Source of the DNA: Spirochaetia bacterium
Lineage (GTDB): Bacteria; Spirochaetota; Leptospiria; Leptospirales; Leptonemataceae
Assembly: GCA_029880625.1 (NCBI GenBank)
Contig: JAOUOA010000214.1
Coordinates: 1 to 5,838, forward strand
DNA length: 5,838 nucleotides
Direction: 5' to 3'
The notes under the pieces were generated by a model. It was given only the letters and a program-made list of their open reading frames with translations, was not told the origin of the DNA and searched no databases. This document shows positions 1-5,462 of this stretch, one piece after another; positions within the stretch are counted from its first letter, which is position 1; the number at the start of each line of letters is the position of its first letter. A program made the position numbers and the translations under genes.

Positions 1-168
1 TTCAATTTCAGCGTAGGTTTTGCCGCTCCTTCGGATCAGTTCGTTTCGCAGGCGTTCAAAATAAACCAGATAGTTTGCATAATAAACAACCTTCATCTGA
101 TCGGTATCAGCATAGGGAACTCTGTATTTTAAGATAATTTTATTTTTCTTATCTGGATTGGATTTCAA
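1..168 (-). CDS. Acyl-CoA thioesterase, YbgC/4-hydroxybenzoyl-CoA thioesterase-like hotdog protein (N-terminal part)
   Basis: The 56 visible residues match the N-terminus of hotdog-fold thioesterases that hydrolyse acyl-CoA thioesters in the cytoplasm. The diagnostic stretch is YADTDQMKVVYYANYLVYFE (residues 19-38), followed by R-x-E-L (41-44). Asp23, the second Asp of DTD, aligns with the catalytic Asp of 4-hydroxybenzoyl-CoA thioesterase. Lys26 sits where most relatives have Gly (DxxGVVY), a small oddity. I chose the TTG start at 168-166 for three reasons: an in-frame TAA lies at 177-175, a GGAG Shine-Dalgarno sequence lies 9 nt upstream, and the only visible ATG in this frame falls inside the conserved motif (Met25). 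The gene continues beyond the left edge, so its length and any second domain are unknown. It lies 122 nt downstream of the beta-CASP nuclease gene on the same strand, so it may be the last or a later gene of that transcript. The family is clear; the substrate is not, and YbgC itself acts on short acyl-CoA or acyl-ACP. Confidence 0.85.
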   Translation of the reverse strand, partial: MKSNPDKKNKIILKYRVPYADTDQMKVVYYANYLVYFERLRNELIRRSGKTYAEIE

Positions 169-177
169 AATGAATTA

Positions 178-181
178 CTCC
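178..181 (-). promoter_or_regulatory. Ribosome binding site (GGAG) for the TTG-started thioesterase
   Basis: On the minus strand GGAG is followed by 9 nt and then TTG. This supports the TTG at 168 as the start codon. The only other in-frame option downstream of the TAA stop is ATT at 171-169. Confidence 0.55.
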
Positions 182-290
182 GACTGTTAAAATCCAGCCT
201 TCCGGCCGTATTGAGATCATTTTTGTATAAAGATCTTTTCCGGGGGAGCCATTCAAGTGTTTTTTTATAGGGAAATCTGTATGGTTTCAG

Positions 291-1649
291 TTACAGACTG
301 AATTTTTCATTTAATTCAGGTATTTCGACCTTCCATTTTAATTCCGATTCAATTCGTTTGCGAAGCTCATCGCTTGCCTGGGGTTCGCCGTGGACAATAA
401 AAGTAAGCCTGGGAGGGGCCTCAAATCCGTAAAGCCACTGCATGATTTCATCTGAGTCTGCATGCGCGGACAGTACATTCATATTCATGATATCAGCCCT
501 GACGGGAATGAATTCTCCATGTATTTTAACAGATTTTTTCCCTCCGACAAGAGACTTCCCCCTGGTGCCTGCTGCCTGAAAGCCGGTAAAAAGAATAGTA
601 TTTTTTTTATCGGGAAGCATGGACGCAAGATGGTGGAGGACGCGTCCTCCTGTAGCCATGCCGCTTGCGGAAATAATGACGGATGATTCGGGAGAATTCA
701 TGATAGCAATGGAGTCTTCGCGGAATGCAATGAGTTTTGTATTGTTTCGAATCGTATCACATTCTTCTTTTGAAATGGCATGCTCGTCCGTATAATTGAA
801 AAAAATCTGTGTGGAACGCGAGGCCATGGGGCTGTCCACATATACGGGGATACTCAGAGAAGGATTTTTTATTTTAATTTTATTGATTAAATAAAGAAGC
901 TGTTGGGTTCTGCCAACGGCAAATGCAGGGATTAAAATTTTACCTCCTTTTTTTATGGTGTCTGTGACTGCCTTTTCCAGTATTGCTGCAGGATCTTCGT
1001 CAGAATGGATTTCGTCTCCGTAAGTGGATTCAATGACAAGATAATCGGTATGAGAAACCCGCTCCGGTTTTTTCATGATGATATTTTTCTGTCTTCCAAG
1101 ATCGCCGGTGAAGGTAATGCTCTTTTTTCCTGCATAGAATTTTACAATGCCGGAACCCAGAATATGACCGGACTGGTAATATTCAAAACCCAGATTTTCA
1201 TTTAATTTAAAACGGTTTTTCCAATTTATAATATGAAAAGAATTCAGACTGTTTCGCGCATCTTCTTCCGTGTAAAGAGGCAGCGCCGGGCTGTGACGGG
1301 AGAACTTATGGCGATTTGCAAATTCGGCATCTTCTTCCTGAATATGTCCTGAATCGGGAAGCAGGATATCACAAAGGGCCTTTGTTGCCTCTGTTGCGTA
1401 TATTTTACCTTTAAATCCGTTTTTTACAAGAAGAGGTATGTAGCCAGAATGGTCAATGTGGGCATGGGTTAGAACAACGGATTGAATTTCTTCCGGTGGA
1501 ACTTCAAGGGGATTCCAGTTTTTCAAACGCAGCTTTTTTAAGCCCTGAAACAGACCGCAGTCGACGAGAATTTTGTAATCATCAAAAGTTAAAAGAAATT
1601 TTGAACCGGTAACGGTTCCCGTTGCGCCTAAAAACTGTATGGATTCCAT
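291..1649 (-). CDS. Beta-CASP metallo-beta-lactamase-fold ribonuclease (CPSF-73/YSH1-like RNA-processing exonuclease)
   Basis: This 452-residue enzyme is a complete member of the bacterial beta-CASP family, zinc-dependent nucleases that cleave or trim RNA in the cytoplasm. All metal-site motifs are present: Asp30 (motif 1), H62-A-H64-I-D66-H67 (motif 2), His162 in SGHILGSG (motif 3) and Asp183 in TGDLG (motif 4). The inserted beta-CASP domain, roughly 205-375, carries Glu207 (motif A, ESTYGD), PAFAVGR (241-247), a DSPMA block and SASGMATGG. The C-terminal RMMBL part has His396 (SAHAD, motif B) and His420 (VHGE, motif C). A His rather than Val at motif C marks the RNA-acting branch. Spacing closely follows human CPSF-73, but the protein is shorter and has no N-terminal KH domains, so it resembles TTHA0252-type enzymes. 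The ATG at 1649 directly precedes the MBL strand (ESIQFLGATGTVTGS), with a weak AAGAAG SD 6 nt upstream. ligA ends 114 nt upstream with no hairpin-plus-T terminator between, so readthrough is plausible. It is not RNase J, which is longer and has a different C-terminus. Confidence 0.93.
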   Translation of the reverse strand: MESIQFLGATGTVTGSKFLLTFDDYKILVDCGLFQGLKKLRLKNWNPLEVPPEEIQSVVLTHAHIDHSGYIPLLVKNGFKGKIYATEATKALCDILLPDSGHIQEEDAEFANRHKFSRHSPALPLYTEEDARNSLNSFHIINWKNRFKLNENLGFEYYQSGHILGSGIVKFYAGKKSITFTGDLGRQKNIIMKKPERVSHTDYLVIESTYGDEIHSDEDPAAILEKAVTDTIKKGGKILIPAFAVGRTQQLLYLINKIKIKNPSLSIPVYVDSPMASRSTQIFFNYTDEHAISKEECDTIRNNTKLIAFREDSIAIMNSPESSVIISASGMATGGRVLHHLASMLPDKKNTILFTGFQAAGTRGKSLVGGKKSVKIHGEFIPVRADIMNMNVLSAHADSDEIMQWLYGFEAPPRLTFIVHGEPQASDELRKRIESELKWKVEIPELNEKFSL

Positions 1650-1763
1650 GTTAAACTTCTTCAGTATGCTTTTTCTGCAGCCTGGAATGGGATCTGTAAT
1701 TTTACCAGAATTTTTTGTTTGTTTTTCTGATTCTTCAGGGTTTCAACTGGAGTGTCAGAAGCA

Positions 1764-3770
1764 TCATTCCACAAGCAATTTTATAAATTCCTGTTCGTTA
1801 ATAACAGCTACATTCAGTTTCTTTGCCTTTTCCAGCTTGCTTCCAGCTGCTTCGCCTGCAAGAAGATGCGTGGTTTTTGAAGTGACCGATGAAACGACTT
1901 TTCCGCCCCTTTTTTTTATTTCTTCCATGGCAAGATCCCGGGGCTTGAAGTTTTCAAAACTTCCAGTTACACACCATGACTGGCCGATGAAAATCTGCGG
2001 CAGATCGGAATGGGCGTCTGTTTCCTGGGATTCAAACTGCAGTCCTGCCTTCTTCAATTCATTGATTTCATTTGTAATTTTCTTGTCGGTCAGCTGTTCA
2101 ATCACAGCCATTGCCGTTCTGGGCCCGATTCCGTCCATTTCCGTAAGCTTTACTTCTGCATCGTCGGACTTTGCAAGTGAAAGAATGGAATCGAGGCTGC
2201 TGTAGCCGTTTGAAATCAGTATTTCTGTCGTACTGGGACCGATTTCGCGAAGTCCAAGTGAAGGAAGGACATATCGAAATTCCCTTGCTTTTGATTTTTC
2301 AATTCCTCGAAGAATTATTTCTACAGATTTCTTTCCGAAACCTTCTTTTTCAGAAAGTTCTTCCGCTTTTTGATCAAGCCTGTAGATGTCGGGAAGAGAG
2401 CTGATAAATTTATTTTCATAGAGAAAACGGACAACCTTTTCGCCCATGCCGGAGAGATCCATCTGCTTTCTCTGACAGAAAAAAATCAGCCGATTAATGA
2501 TTTTCTCTTCGCACAGAGCATTAACACACATCCAGTCTGCAGCATCTTCGTCGCGGACCAGCTTTGAACTGCAGGAGGGGCACTTTTTAGGAAATACATA
2601 GGGTTGTTCCGATCCCTGGTCAATGACTTCTTCCACTGCGGGAATGATTTCTCCACGTTTGCTGACCTTTACGAGTGAATGAATCCTTACATCCAGATTT
2701 TTTATGAAATCCGCATTGTGAAGTGTCGCATAAGTGACGGTTGTTCCGGCAAGTTTTACCGGTTTCAATCTTGCCCTGGGAGTAACCCTTCCGGTTCTTC
2801 CCACAAAAACTTCAATTTCTTCTACCTCTGTCTCTGCGATTTCAGGTTCGAATTTGTAGGCGACGGCCCATCGGGGCGAATGCGCAGTATATCCCTGATC
2901 TTCCCTGATAGAAAGATCATCCACCTTGATAACCAGGCCGTCTACGGGGATGGGTGATGCATCTCTTTTATTTTCGTATTCAGATATTACTTCCTTGAGC
3001 TGTGAGATTTTTACAACACGGTTGTCGGCGAATACAGGAATGCCAAGACTTTCAATTTCCCTGAGAACTTCAGAGTCCTTTTTCAATGGATTGTTCTTGA
3101 TAAAGGCGTCAAAGGCAACCCAGCGGATGGGACGTGCGGCAACATCCTCTGTATTTTTCTGTTTGAGAGATCCCGAGGTTAGATTCCGTGGATTTGCATA
3201 GATACTGCCCCACTGTTCGTTAAAGCTCTCGAAATCTTCATATGTCATATAAGCTTCACCGCGGACGGCAAGGGTTGCTTTTTCTTTCAGTGTGTGTGGA
3301 ATGCTTTTGATGGTAAGAGCATTGGCCGTAACGTCGTCTCCTATCTGACCGGTACCGCGGGTGACTGCTCTTTCCAGAATTCCGTCTTTATAATACAGCA
3401 CAAGAGTGGCTCCGTCAACCTTCCACTGGAGATCCACATGAAGATCCATTCCGCCGGATACTTTCTCTGCCCATTCAAGGGCTTCCTCGATGGAATAGCT
3501 GTTTGTAAGCGAAAGTACAGGAATTGTATGCTTGTATTTTGGAAAAGTTGTATTCAGATCAGATCCGACAGATTCGCCTGGAGAATTTTTTGATTTGAAT
3601 TCCGGGTGTTTTGTTTCAAGTTTTTGAAGCTCTTCCAGGAGCAAATCAAACTGTCTGTCTGTGATGACAGGTTTATTTTCAATGTAGTAAAGTTTCTGAT
3701 GTTTTCGGATTTCTTTTTCAAGAAACCGCATTCTTTTCTGAACTTCCTGCGGATCCTTTTTTCCTGACAT
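1764..3770 (-). CDS. ligA: NAD-dependent DNA ligase LigA
   Basis: LigA seals nicks in duplex DNA during Okazaki-fragment joining and repair, using NAD+ to adenylate an active-site lysine. At 668 residues it has the normal length and full domain order: Ia (about 1-75, with YY28-29, D38, F41-D42 for NAD+ binding); nucleotidyltransferase (about 76-310, with nucleophile Lys117 in WKVDG, R138, E172 in RGE, NPRN, Lys282 in DGLVIKVDD and Lys306 in RWAVAYKF); OB fold (about 311-392); a four-Cys zinc finger (C397, C400, C415, C420); helix-hairpin-helix repeats (about 425-585); and a C-terminal BRCT domain (about 592-668, GGKV and THLLAG). Two active-site surroundings differ from the E. coli pattern: Gln115 replaces the Glu of ELKLDG, and TRGTG replaces TRGDG. 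All catalytic lysines remain, so the enzyme should be active. The ATG lies 2 nt past the fur stop codon, with only a weak AGG about 11 nt upstream, inside fur, so translation is probably coupled to fur. It is normally an essential single-copy gene. Confidence 0.97.
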   Translation of the reverse strand: MSGKKDPQEVQKRMRFLEKEIRKHQKLYYIENKPVITDRQFDLLLEELQKLETKHPEFKSKNSPGESVGSDLNTTFPKYKHTIPVLSLTNSYSIEEALEWAEKVSGGMDLHVDLQWKVDGATLVLYYKDGILERAVTRGTGQIGDDVTANALTIKSIPHTLKEKATLAVRGEAYMTYEDFESFNEQWGSIYANPRNLTSGSLKQKNTEDVAARPIRWVAFDAFIKNNPLKKDSEVLREIESLGIPVFADNRVVKISQLKEVISEYENKRDASPIPVDGLVIKVDDLSIREDQGYTAHSPRWAVAYKFEPEIAETEVEEIEVFVGRTGRVTPRARLKPVKLAGTTVTYATLHNADFIKNLDVRIHSLVKVSKRGEIIPAVEEVIDQGSEQPYVFPKKCPSCSSKLVRDEDAADWMCVNALCEEKIINRLIFFCQRKQMDLSGMGEKVVRFLYENKFISSLPDIYRLDQKAEELSEKEGFGKKSVEIILRGIEKSKAREFRYVLPSLGLREIGPSTTEILISNGYSSLDSILSLAKSDDAEVKLTEMDGIGPRTAMAVIEQLTDKKITNEINELKKAGLQFESQETDAHSDLPQIFIGQSWCVTGSFENFKPRDLAMEEIKKRGGKVVSSVTSKTTHLLAGEAAGSKLEKAKKLNVAVINEQEFIKLLVE

Positions 3771-3772
3771 GG

Positions 3773-4273
3773 TTAAAATTTGCCTGTGTCCTGGTTTTTT
3801 CTGGGGCAGCTTCCTTTTTCTTTGAGGAGCTTGCAGTTTCCGTATAAAATTAACGAATGCTCGGTAAGAATGTAGTTATTTTCTTCTGCAACCTTCTCCT
3901 GAATTTTCTCTATATTGGGCGCTACAAATTCATCGATTCTTCTGCAGTCCAGACAGACAATATGGTCATGGTGTTCGCTGGAATGACTGTGTTCATAATA
4001 TTTCATGTTCTCGCCGAAGTTATGTTCGGTCAGCTGGCCGGAACCGATGAGAAGTGAAATAATTCTGTAAATGGTGGCTCTTGAAATTTCTCCTTTTCTA
4101 TCTTTAAGTGAATCTGCCAGAGAATCTACTGTGAAATGTGATGTTTCATTGAAAATTTTTTCTGCAACCAGTAGCCTTTGATTTGTAATCTTCAGCCCCT
4201 GTCGTTTCAGGTAGTTAGAAAAAAGCGCCAGTTCACTGTGGATATTTCTTTTGAGAGACTCTTTTTCAGGCAC
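3773..4273 (-). CDS. Fur-family metal-responsive transcriptional regulator
   Basis: A cytoplasmic dimeric repressor of the Fur/PerR/Zur family, 166 residues. The N-terminal winged helix (about 20-88) includes GLKITNQR and the recognition helix SRATIYRIISLL (64-75). The C-terminal dimerisation and metal domain keeps almost every E. coli Fur ligand: His46 (H33), Glu94 (E81), His101-His102-Asp103-His104 (HHDH), Cys107 and Cys110 (CxxC zinc site), Glu115, and His139 in EHSLILYGNC. The last pair, Cys147 and Cys156, is spaced wider than in E. coli Fur (8 residues between, against 4), and the tail is short and basic. The HHDH/EHS pattern is closest to Fur proper, but PerR- or Zur-like function cannot be excluded, so I give no symbol. 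The start is GTG at 4273-4271, because TGA lies in frame at 4279-4277 and the first in-frame Met is residue 90. Its SD is weak (GGA, 9 nt upstream). It heads the ligA transcript, and a probable Fur-type palindrome lies upstream at 4309-4330, suggesting autoregulation. Confidence 0.93.
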   Translation of the reverse strand: MPEKESLKRNIHSELALFSNYLKRQGLKITNQRLLVAEKIFNETSHFTVDSLADSLKDRKGEISRATIYRIISLLIGSGQLTEHNFGENMKYYEHSHSSEHHDHIVCLDCRRIDEFVAPNIEKIQEKVAEENNYILTEHSLILYGNCKLLKEKGSCPRKNQDTGKF

Positions 4274-4308
4274 GGTTCATAGTCCAATAGGAGTAGGTTC
4301 CTGCCAAC

Positions 4309-4330
4309 AATAAAATGAATTTATGTTATT
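4309..4330. promoter_or_regulatory. Candidate Fur-family operator: 22-bp AT-rich imperfect palindrome
   Basis: The site reads AATAAAAT, then GAATTT, then ATGTTATT. Nine of the 11 symmetric base pairs are complementary; the exceptions are pairs 6/17 and 9/14. The centre lies between 4319 and 4320, about 46 nt upstream of the fur GTG. An AT-rich dyad of this size directly upstream of a fur-family gene fits the operators of Fur/PerR proteins, which bind such dyads, often at their own promoters. It overlaps the candidate -10 and transcription start of fur. The sequence is not a close copy of the E. coli Fur box or the Bacillus PerR box, so assignment rests on symmetry and position. Confidence 0.5.
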
Positions 4331-4355
4331 ACGTCATCTCAAAAATGCTTGTCAG
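4326..4355 (-). promoter_or_regulatory. Possible fur (and ligA) promoter
   Basis: On the minus strand CTGACA (4355-4350, five of six matches to TTGACA) is followed by 18 nt and then TAATAA (4331-4326, a poor -10 with three of six matches). The start would fall near 4319, inside the palindrome, giving a leader of about 45 nt. The -35 is good but the -10 is weak, so this is a candidate only. Confidence 0.3.
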
Positions 4356-4376
4356 TAAAATGTGATAGCTTATGGT
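4349..4376 (+). promoter_or_regulatory. Possible upstream promoter for pilZ
   Basis: TTGTCA (4349-4354, five of six) is followed by 16 nt and TATGGT (4371-4376, four of six). Its -35 shares bases with the proposed fur -35 on the opposite strand, so the two promoters would be back to back. Confidence 0.3.
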
Positions 4377-4395
4377 ATTCATGAAATTGCCAGGG

Positions 4396-4401
4396 TATAA
4401 T
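4396..4401 (+). promoter_or_regulatory. Perfect TATAAT, possible pilZ -10
   Basis: An exact TATAAT lies 62 nt before the pilZ ATG. No good -35 sits 16-18 nt upstream (TGGTAT at 17 nt) and there is no TG extension, so it would need an activator or may be chance. Its last two bases are also the first two of the ATG of the small upstream frame at 4400. Confidence 0.35.
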
Positions 4402-4462
4402 GGATTTTCCAGGTGAGACGGGTGTATTTCTAATCTTTCAAGGCGGGTTCAGGAAGAGGTAA
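4400..4462 (+). CDS. Possible 20-residue leader peptide upstream of pilZ
   Basis: An open frame starts ATG GAT TTT CCA, encodes 20 residues beginning MDFPGETG and ending GGFRKR, and stops at TAA 4460-4462, one base before the pilZ ATG. An AGGG lies 4 nt upstream of its ATG, close for an SD but usable. Its last codons contain the pilZ SD, so if translated it would couple to pilZ. A frame of this length occurs easily by chance. It also conflicts with the TATAAT being a promoter, because a transcript from that -10 would begin after this ATG. I recognise no homologue. Confidence 0.2.
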   Translation: MDFPGETGVFLIFQGGFRKR

Positions 4463-4463
4463 A

Positions 4464-4805
4464 ATGGGTATTGAAAAAAGACAGTTCCCGAGAATTGATC
4501 ATGTTTTTAAGGTCAAATATGAAACGGGAAGAGATAAGTCTGTAAAAACCTCTGCTAAAGATTTAAGTTACGGCGGTGTAGCATTTGAAACAGAAAACCT
4601 TCTGCGTTCAGGAGATATGGTTGATCTTAAAATTTATTTTGAAGAGCTTCCAGGCGAAATACCTGCAGGTGCGAAAATCGTCAGATCCTGGACTGAAGAA
4701 AATAAGAATTTTGCCGCAGTTGAATTTACGGATCTTAATGAAGAAGACCACACCATCATTGAAGAGTATCTCTCTTATTTTGAAGAAGGAATCATTAGAG
4801 ATTAA
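4464..4805 (+). CDS. PilZ-domain protein (probable c-di-GMP receptor)
   Basis: A 113-residue cytoplasmic protein consisting of a single PilZ beta-barrel domain, which binds cyclic di-GMP and passes the signal to motility, adhesion or surface-polymer machinery. Both ligand motifs are intact: RxxxR (R6 QFP R10) at the N-terminus and D/NxSxxG (D33 L S35 YG G38). Further hallmarks are the G-D-x-V-x-L strand (50-55), the A-K-I-V-R strand (70-74) and A-V-E-F (85-88). The acidic C-terminal helix (about 92-113) is the usual cap. There is no second domain, so the partner cannot be deduced. The start is secure: AGGAAGAGG ends a few nt before the ATG. It is divergent from fur and convergent with the SGNH hydrolase, overlapping the latter's 3' end by 11 bp, which leaves no room for an intergenic terminator. 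Confidence 0.92.
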   Translation: MGIEKRQFPRIDHVFKVKYETGRDKSVKTSAKDLSYGGVAFETENLLRSGDMVDLKIYFEELPGEIPAGAKIVRSWTEENKNFAAVEFTDLNEEDHTIIEEYLSYFEEGIIRD

Positions 4806-5436
4806 TGCTTCTGGATATGGTAAATCCAATCAGTCTGTAACCATCATCGGTTGGGTGGATGATATCATGCAGATACAAAGGGGTAACAGTGGGCGCATTT
4901 AAGAAAGCTGATTCTGCATCAATCAGTCCTGCGATTCCGGGAGGAGGGCTGTTCCTTAAGAATTGGTTTTGTTTCTGGATTACCGTTGTTAATTGGGGTT
5001 CTATTGTTAATGGAACAAGAATGTAATAAATTTCTGCTGAAGTGATCAGGCGCAGTTGACTGTGAAACTGCTCAAAATTAATTTTGAAAATGTCCAGGTT
5101 AAATTTGTAAGCATCGTTAGTACCCAGTGCAACAATAACCTGATCCGGAAACGATTCCATAGCAAAAGCTTCATTCATTCTGAAACGCCATTCTAAAAAA
5201 TCTGAAGAAACAATGCCTTTATAGAATATTCTGGTATCAGGATGTGAAAATTCATGTAAAAAAAATCCACCGGATCTTTCTGTTAATGAATCCCCGATAA
5301 TGAGAATGGAGCGTGGCTGCAGTATTGTATAGAAGATCTGCGCTGAAATCGGATCGTTCTTGTCATCTCCCCTGTATATGCAGGATACAAAAAAAATTAA
5401 AAGTATGAGAATCAAGCTTGCTTTCTCTGTCTTCAT
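4795..5436 (-). CDS. SGNH/GDSL-family hydrolase, predicted lipoprotein
   Basis: A 213-residue SGNH-fold esterase or lipase-like hydrolase. Motif blocks are in order: IIGDSLT with nucleophile Ser50 (block I), Gly74 in YKGIVSSD (block II), GTND 105-108 (block III, Asn107 for the oxyanion hole) and DIIHP with Asp191 and His194 (block V). The triad is therefore Ser50-Asp191-His194, with normal spacing. The N-terminus is a short basic start (MKTEK) and a hydrophobic run of about 12 residues ending FFVSC, with Cys19. This suits a lipoprotein signal, though Phe at -3 is not the classical Leu, so envelope anchoring is likely but not certain. The substrate is unknown: acyl esters on lipids, sugars or peptidoglycan are all possible in this family. 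No clear SD precedes the ATG at 5436, so translation may be weak or start from a short leader. The gene runs convergently into pilZ, and its start is only 26 bp from the divergent glgB start. Confidence 0.88.
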   Translation of the reverse strand: MKTEKASLILILLIFFVSCIYRGDDKNDPISAQIFYTILQPRSILIIGDSLTERSGGFFLHEFSHPDTRIFYKGIVSSDFLEWRFRMNEAFAMESFPDQVIVALGTNDAYKFNLDIFKINFEQFHSQLRLITSAEIYYILVPLTIEPQLTTVIQKQNQFLRNSPPPGIAGLIDAESAFLNAPTVTPLYLHDIIHPTDDGYRLIGFTISRSINL

Positions 5437-5462
5437 ATAAAGACAGATGATATAGGCCTGTT
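5437..5462. promoter_or_regulatory. 26-bp divergent gap between the SGNH hydrolase and glgB
   Basis: The gap is too short for two separate promoters, so at least one -35 must lie inside the opposite gene. On the plus strand TATAAA (5436-5441, five of six) is a possible glgB -10, with no good -35. On the minus strand TATATC is a weak candidate for the hydrolase. The glgB ATG is preceded by AGG with a 6-nt spacer. No operator is evident. Confidence 0.3.

Noticed and set aside
214..238. AGATC/GATCT hairpin and the AAAGATCTTT palindrome in the gap before the thioesterase
   Set aside because: The stem is 5 bp with a 13-nt AT-rich loop; it is too weak for a terminator and has no T tract on the minus strand.
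1725..1760. TTCTGA/TCAGAA inverted repeat between ligA and the nuclease gene, as a terminator
   Set aside because: The stem is only 6 bp with a 24-nt loop, and in the direction of ligA transcription it is followed by A-rich rather than T-rich sequence.
1639..2205. Long plus-strand open frame (188 codons) across the nuclease/ligA junction
   Set aside because: It is antisense to the ligA 3' end and nuclease start, its translation is rich in Ser and Phe with no domain, and the minus-strand genes are complete and clearly real.
4381..4416. Eleven-codon ATG frame upstream of pilZ
   Set aside because: It is very short, has no SD and is not positioned for coupling to pilZ.
4402..4463. c-di-GMP riboswitch in the pilZ leader
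   Set aside because: The leader is too short and I see no conserved GEMM-like stems or core; regulation by c-di-GMP is through the protein only, as far as the sequence shows.
4585..4902. Plus-strand 105-codon frame overlapping pilZ in another phase
   Set aside because: It is a Lys/Ile/Leu-rich shadow of the pilZ gene and the SGNH tail; pilZ has the SD and the conserved motifs.
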